Assembly (NCBI RefSeq): GCF_014352875.1
Contig: NZ_CP060695.1
Span: forward strand, 837,501 to 901,500
Length of the DNA stretch: 64,000 bases
Origin: Polaribacter pectinis
GTDB taxonomy: Bacteria > Bacteroidota > Bacteroidia > Flavobacteriales > Flavobacteriaceae
Direction: 5' to 3'
Every line of letters begins with the position of its first letter. The stretch's first letter is position 1. The notes below the pieces were generated by a model, which ran no database searches, was not told where the DNA came from, and worked only from the letters and a program-made list of their open reading frames with translations. Both the position numbers and the translations under genes were made by a program. This document shows positions 60,532-64,000 of this stretch, piece after piece.

Positions 60532-61809
60532 ATGAATTCAAAATTTAAACAAGAATTACCAAAACTAATCAAACAAGGTGTTATTTCTGAAGAAATAGCC
60601 TCAAAAATTGAGAGTTATTATAATTCTAATTCAGTTAATTCTTCCAACAAGCTTTTTACTGTTTTTGGAGTGATAGGAAGCCTTTTGGTAGGTTTAGGTA
60701 TTATTTTAATATTGGCACATAATTGGGATAATTTCTCAACGCTAACAAAAACTATATTTGCATTTTTACCATTAATAATTGGACAAATCGCAGTTGGTTA
60801 TTCAATATTAAAAAAGAAAAGTAGCACTTGGTTAGAATCTTCAGGAACATTTTTATTTTTTGCTGTGGGGTCAAGTATTTCATTAGTCAGTCAGATTTAT
60901 AACATTCCAGGAAATTTAAGCTCCTTTTTATTAGCATGGATACTACTATGTTTGCCTTTGGTTTATTTATTAAAATCGAACTTTGTCTTTAATTTATGTT
61001 TAATTTTTTCAACAGTTTATGCTTATGAATTAGGCTATGATTATTCAAGTGGTTATAAAACACCTTGGATGTATTTAGGTGTAATCGCGGGTTTAATGCC
61101 TTTTTATATCAATAATTTAAAACATAAAATTGAAGAAAATATAACTACAGTAAGTAATTTTTTAATTCCATTAAGTGTTGTTATTTCTTTTGGAACTTTT
61201 GTAAAAGGAGATTATCAAATTTATATAATCGTTTATGGTTTTCTATTCGGATTCTTATATAATGTTGGAAAATTAACTCTTTTTAAAAATACAAGGATTC
61301 GAAAAAACGGATTCCTACTTTTTGGTTCTTTAGGTTTGATAATAATGATGCTTACAATGTCAGTTAAAGGATTTTGGAATGATAATTTTTTAACTTTAGA
61401 AATTCAAAATCAAAGTTTATTAGTTTCAATTGTATTGCTCATATCAACGGTTTTCTTATTAATTTATAACAAAAAAACATCAAAATTTAGTTGGAATAGT
61501 TTATTCGAATATGCTTCAATTTTAATACTTCTAATTTATTTTCTAAATGATATAGATGGTTATTTATCAATAATTTTGGCAAATATTATCATCTTTATTT
61601 TGGGAGTTGGTATGATAAAAAAAGGAACTGATACTACGAATTTCGGAATTTTAAATTACGGTTTATTAATCATTACAGCCTTAATTTCTTTGCGATTTTT
61701 TGATACAGAAATGACTTTTGTCATCAGAGGATTGTTATTCATTTCAGTAGGTGTAGGGTTCTTTGCATCAAATTATTTAATGTTAAAAAAATCAAGAAAA
61801 AACGCTTAA
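60532..61809 (+). CDS. DUF2157 membrane protein
   Basis: A 425-residue membrane protein of the DUF2157 family. An N-terminal cytoplasmic helical part (about 1-38; LPKLIKQGVISEEIASKIESYY) precedes about twelve membrane helices, with the family segment LFTVFGVIGSLLVGLGIILILAHNW. Nine bases separate it from a GDYXXLXY protein gene, a partner often found beside or fused to DUF2157 proteins. Function is unknown. Confidence 0.85.
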   Translation: MNSKFKQELPKLIKQGVISEEIASKIESYYNSNSVNSSNKLFTVFGVIGSLLVGLGIILILAHNWDNFSTLTKTIFAFLPLIIGQIAVGYSILKKKSSTWLESSGTFLFFAVGSSISLVSQIYNIPGNLSSFLLAWILLCLPLVYLLKSNFVFNLCLIFSTVYAYELGYDYSSGYKTPWMYLGVIAGLMPFYINNLKHKIEENITTVSNFLIPLSVVISFGTFVKGDYQIYIIVYGFLFGFLYNVGKLTLFKNTRIRKNGFLLFGSLGLIIMMLTMSVKGFWNDNFLTLEIQNQSLLVSIVLLISTVFLLIYNKKTSKFSWNSLFEYASILILLIYFLNDIDGYLSIILANIIIFILGVGMIKKGTDTTNFGILNYGLLIITALISLRFFDTEMTFVIRGLLFISVGVGFFASNYLMLKKSRKNA

Positions 61810-61819
61810 AAAATATATT

Positions 61820-62404
61820 ATGAAAACATCAAAAATAATAATGCCAATTTTTTTAGTAGTTGTCGCATTTCAATTAATGGCGCCAATAAAAATGATTTAC
61901 GACCAAGAAAATGTTTTAAAAACAGGAAAAGCATATAATTTTATAACACAACCTTTAGATCCCAATGACCCATTTAGAGGGAAATACATAAGAATGAATT
62001 ATGAAATAAGTAGTTTTAAAACAAAGGATTCTGCATGGAATAGAGGTGAAGAAATTTACGTTTATGTAAAAGATAGCCTTGGTTTTGCAAAATTAGATAC
62101 TGTAAGCAAAGAAAAATTAAATAATAATAAAGATTACATAAAAGCAAAAGTAGGAGGATATTATAAACATAGCAATAAACTAGTTTTCACTTTGAATAAC
62201 GAACGTTTTTATATGGAAGAATCTAAAGCGAAACCAGCAGAAGATTTAGTGAGAGAAACACAAAGAACTACTTCAACAAAGAATTTTACATACGCATTAA
62301 TTTACATTAAAGACGATATTTCTGTTTTGGAAAATGTGTTTATAACTGACACTCCAATTAAAGATTTGGTAAATAAAAATTCAAAAGATTTTAATGGCCT
62401 TTAA
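61820..62404 (+). CDS. GDYXXLXY-domain protein
   Basis: A 194-residue protein with a single N-terminal membrane helix or signal anchor (about 5-25) and a periplasmic domain. The family motif GDYxxLxY appears as DPFRGKYIRMNYE, with Gly-Lys-Tyr replacing Gly-Asp-Tyr. It is the expected partner of the DUF2157 protein just upstream and is probably co-transcribed and co-localised. No enzymatic role is known. Confidence 0.85.
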   Translation: MKTSKIIMPIFLVVVAFQLMAPIKMIYDQENVLKTGKAYNFITQPLDPNDPFRGKYIRMNYEISSFKTKDSAWNRGEEIYVYVKDSLGFAKLDTVSKEKLNNNKDYIKAKVGGYYKHSNKLVFTLNNERFYMEESKAKPAEDLVRETQRTTSTKNFTYALIYIKDDISVLENVFITDTPIKDLVNKNSKDFNGL

Positions 62405-62491
62405 CATTTTAAAACACATCTTAACAACCTTTTAACGTAACAATACATTCATTTTTAGTAATTTAGAGGTGAACTAAAAAAAATAAATATT

Positions 62492-62632
62492 ATGGGAATT
62501 ATAAAAGATAACAAGAAATTTGAAAGAACAAAAACTCAAGATAATCCAACAAGTATAAATCGGAATTTAAAAGAAAACAAAAAGTTTGAGTTAGAAAACG
62601 AAACAATTGTCGAACAAAAAGAAAATAAATAA
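62492..62632 (+). CDS. Small highly charged protein (46 aa)
   Basis: A short ORF, MGIIKDNKKFERTK, continuing with Asn/Lys/Glu-rich sequence and two similar NKKFE units (residues about 7-11 and 30-34). It has an ATG with A-rich upstream sequence, and a strong terminator at 62670-62696 follows, which supports it as a real transcript. There is no signal peptide or membrane helix. Function unknown. Confidence 0.5.
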   Translation: MGIIKDNKKFERTKTQDNPTSINRNLKENKKFELENETIVEQKENK

Positions 62633-62669
62633 TTTAATAATTTAATTATTTGGTTAGTTAACGATAAAG

Positions 62670-62696
62670 CCTTCACAAATTTGTGAAGGTTTTTTT
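62670..62696 (+). terminator. Terminator of the 46-aa gene
   Basis: CCTTCACAAATTTGTGAAGG is a perfect palindrome (62670-62689) followed by seven T. Confidence 0.87.
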
Positions 62697-62764
62697 ATTC
62701 TCAATTAAAATTGAAAAGGACTTAATTATTAATGGTAATTTCGCAACTTCTAACAAAGTAGATT

Positions 62765-63688
62765 ATGAAAGCGAATAAATCTCAAATTTTAATTATTGTA
62801 GCATTTATATCCATTTATGTAATTTGGGGTTCTACCTATTTATTTAACAAAGTTGCAGTAACAGAATTACCTCCATTTTTCTTGGCTTGTATTCGTTTTT
62901 CCACAGCTGGTGTTTTAATGTTGATGATTGCTAAAATTATCGGTTTTAGTCTTAAAATTACTAAAAAGCAATTTCTCAATTCAGCCATTGCATCTTTATT
63001 CTTTCTAATTTTAGGAAACAGTGTTTTTGTTTGGGCTTTGCAATATGTAGATAGTGGTTTTGCTGCGTTAATTGCCTCTACACAACCATTATTCGTCTTA
63101 CTAATTCTGCGTTTTTTAGATAGAAAACCCATGCAAAAAAAATCTATAATTGGAATTTTTTTAGGAATCACAGGAATGGTTTTATTGGTGAGTCAGCAAG
63201 AATTAGTAACCTCAAGTGAAACTATTTTAGGAATTTTAGTAATGTTAGGCTGTGTTTTAGGTTGGAGTTATGGAGGTGTTTTTGTTTCTAAGGCAGATTT
63301 ACCAAAAAATTTTTTTGTGAGTACAGGAATACAAATGGTAATTGCTGGTGTTGTTTTAGCTATTTTAAGTCTTTCTTTTCATGAAAAATGGACTTCTCCT
63401 TTAAATTGGAGTTCAAACGTTCAAATATCGATGTCTTTATTAATTATTTTAGGTGGAATTGTTGCTTTTACAGCTTTTAATTATTTGCTAAAAGTAGTTT
63501 CAACCGAAAAAGTGGCGACATCTGCCTATGTAAATCCTGTAATTGCTTTATTTATGGGGTGGTATTTTCTGGATGAAAAAATCTCTACACAATCTATGAT
63601 TGCTTCTGCCATTTTATTAACGGGTGTTTACTTTATTACTTCCAGAAAAAGAAAAGTAAAAAATGTAACTGGAACTGCTAAAACTTAA
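62765..63688 (+). CDS. EamA-family transporter
   Basis: A 307-residue inner-membrane protein of the drug/metabolite transporter superfamily, with ten helices in two EamA repeats. Typical segments are FISIYVIWGSTYLFNKVAVTELPPFFLACIRF, LIASTQPLFVLLI and VAFTAFNYLLKVVSTEKVATSAYVNPVIALFMGW. Relatives export amino acids or metabolites; the substrate cannot be told. Single-gene unit. Confidence 0.9.
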   Translation: MKANKSQILIIVAFISIYVIWGSTYLFNKVAVTELPPFFLACIRFSTAGVLMLMIAKIIGFSLKITKKQFLNSAIASLFFLILGNSVFVWALQYVDSGFAALIASTQPLFVLLILRFLDRKPMQKKSIIGIFLGITGMVLLVSQQELVTSSETILGILVMLGCVLGWSYGGVFVSKADLPKNFFVSTGIQMVIAGVVLAILSLSFHEKWTSPLNWSSNVQISMSLLIILGGIVAFTAFNYLLKVVSTEKVATSAYVNPVIALFMGWYFLDEKISTQSMIASAILLTGVYFITSRKRKVKNVTGTAKT

Positions 63689-63815
63689 ATTCTTTTTTTT
63701 GCTGATTTTCTCTTTTAAAATTGAATTATGTTTTTCGAAATGAGTTCAAAAAAAATGCATCTACGCAAATTATTAAATCTGTAAATCTTTAATTTTACAA
63801 CTCTAAAATAAAACT

Positions 63816-64000
63816 GTGCAAGCGAAAACAATTATAAAAGACTTTCCAAAATTATTAAAGAAAACAGGAAGTAATTGGTTAGATAGTGGTCCTTTTGAAT
63901 TGAGTGCCATTGTTGCCTATTATGCCATTTTATCTTTGCCTGCTTTAATAGTAATTATTTTAAATTTAGTAGGAAATATTTGGGGAAGAGAAATTGTAGA
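63816..64000 (+). CDS. YihY/BrkB-family membrane protein, N-terminal part
   Basis: The gene starts with GTG (no upstream in-frame ATG; TAA at 63804) and runs off the right edge. The visible 61 residues include SNWLDSGPFELSAIVAYYAI, then LSLPALIVIILNLVG, the first helix of the YihY/virulence factor BrkB family. Members are multi-helix inner membrane proteins, often annotated as RNase BN by mistake. Only the start is visible. Confidence 0.8.
   Translation, partial: MQAKTIIKDFPKLLKKTGSNWLDSGPFELSAIVAYYAILSLPALIVIILNLVGNIWGREIV

Noticed and set aside
62836..63171. Antisense 111-aa ORF in the EamA gene
   Set aside because: It is fully inside a well-recognised transporter gene on the other strand, with no promoter or family features.

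Overview
The window looks like a chromosomal segment of a marine-type member of the Flavobacteriia (Bacteroidota), close to Polaribacter or Tenacibaculum; this placement is by eye. The evidence is low GC, Bacteroidota promoters (TTTG, about 19 bp, TAnnTTTG), a type IX secretion C-terminal domain on a secreted enzyme, a CarB of about 950 residues, a bifunctional HisB in a compact his operon, and short palindromic intergenic repeats of a kind I recall from flavobacterial genomes. No rRNA, tRNA, prophage, transposase or CRISPR array was seen.

Region 1-7.95 kb is the accessory part. It holds a LuxR/NarL-type response regulator, two TPR-type sensor kinases with nearly identical kinase halves but unrelated sensor halves, a lipoprotein, secreted proteins of unknown function, a papain-like cysteine protease and an unknown partner. 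All genes lie on the minus strand. Each of the four transcription units has the same imperfect or perfect palindrome (ATACCTA-N4-TAGGTAT) with its centre 30.5-31.5 bp upstream of a -7 box, and none has a -33 TTTG. This reads as a self-contained, positively controlled regulon. The second kinase gene is split by one in-frame TAA.

Region 8-33 kb is mostly housekeeping: ZIP transporter, methyltransferases, a short-chain dehydrogenase, yidC, pyrG, rpmH (53 aa), carB, a DCC/HAD/AlkD-like operon, a MacB-type ABC efflux operon, DUF1853 and DUF2461 proteins, MATE and TetR, thioesterase, DEAD-box helicase, TRIC channel, MaoC hydratase, and a membrane protein/XRE pair.

Region 33-50 kb holds a T9SS-secreted vanadium-haloperoxidase-like enzyme, a TetR/ABC/HlyD/TolC export operon whose ATPase has lost several catalytic motifs, a beta-propeller-like lipoprotein, a cold-shock-domain gene with a long leader, a TonB-dependent-type receptor, aroB, proline dehydrogenase with a LETM1-like partner, and typA.

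Region 50.3-58.2 kb is a complete histidine operon (hisG-D-C-B-H-ridA-like-A-F-IE). It is preceded by an 18-codon leader peptide with four consecutive His codons and a terminator/antiterminator pair, the classical layout of ribosome-mediated attenuation. Palindromic repeats interrupt the operon after hisG and flank hisIE. The window ends with a TPR-like protein, YiaAB, DUF2157 and GDYXXLXY proteins, a 46-residue ORF, an EamA transporter and the start of a YihY/BrkB gene.
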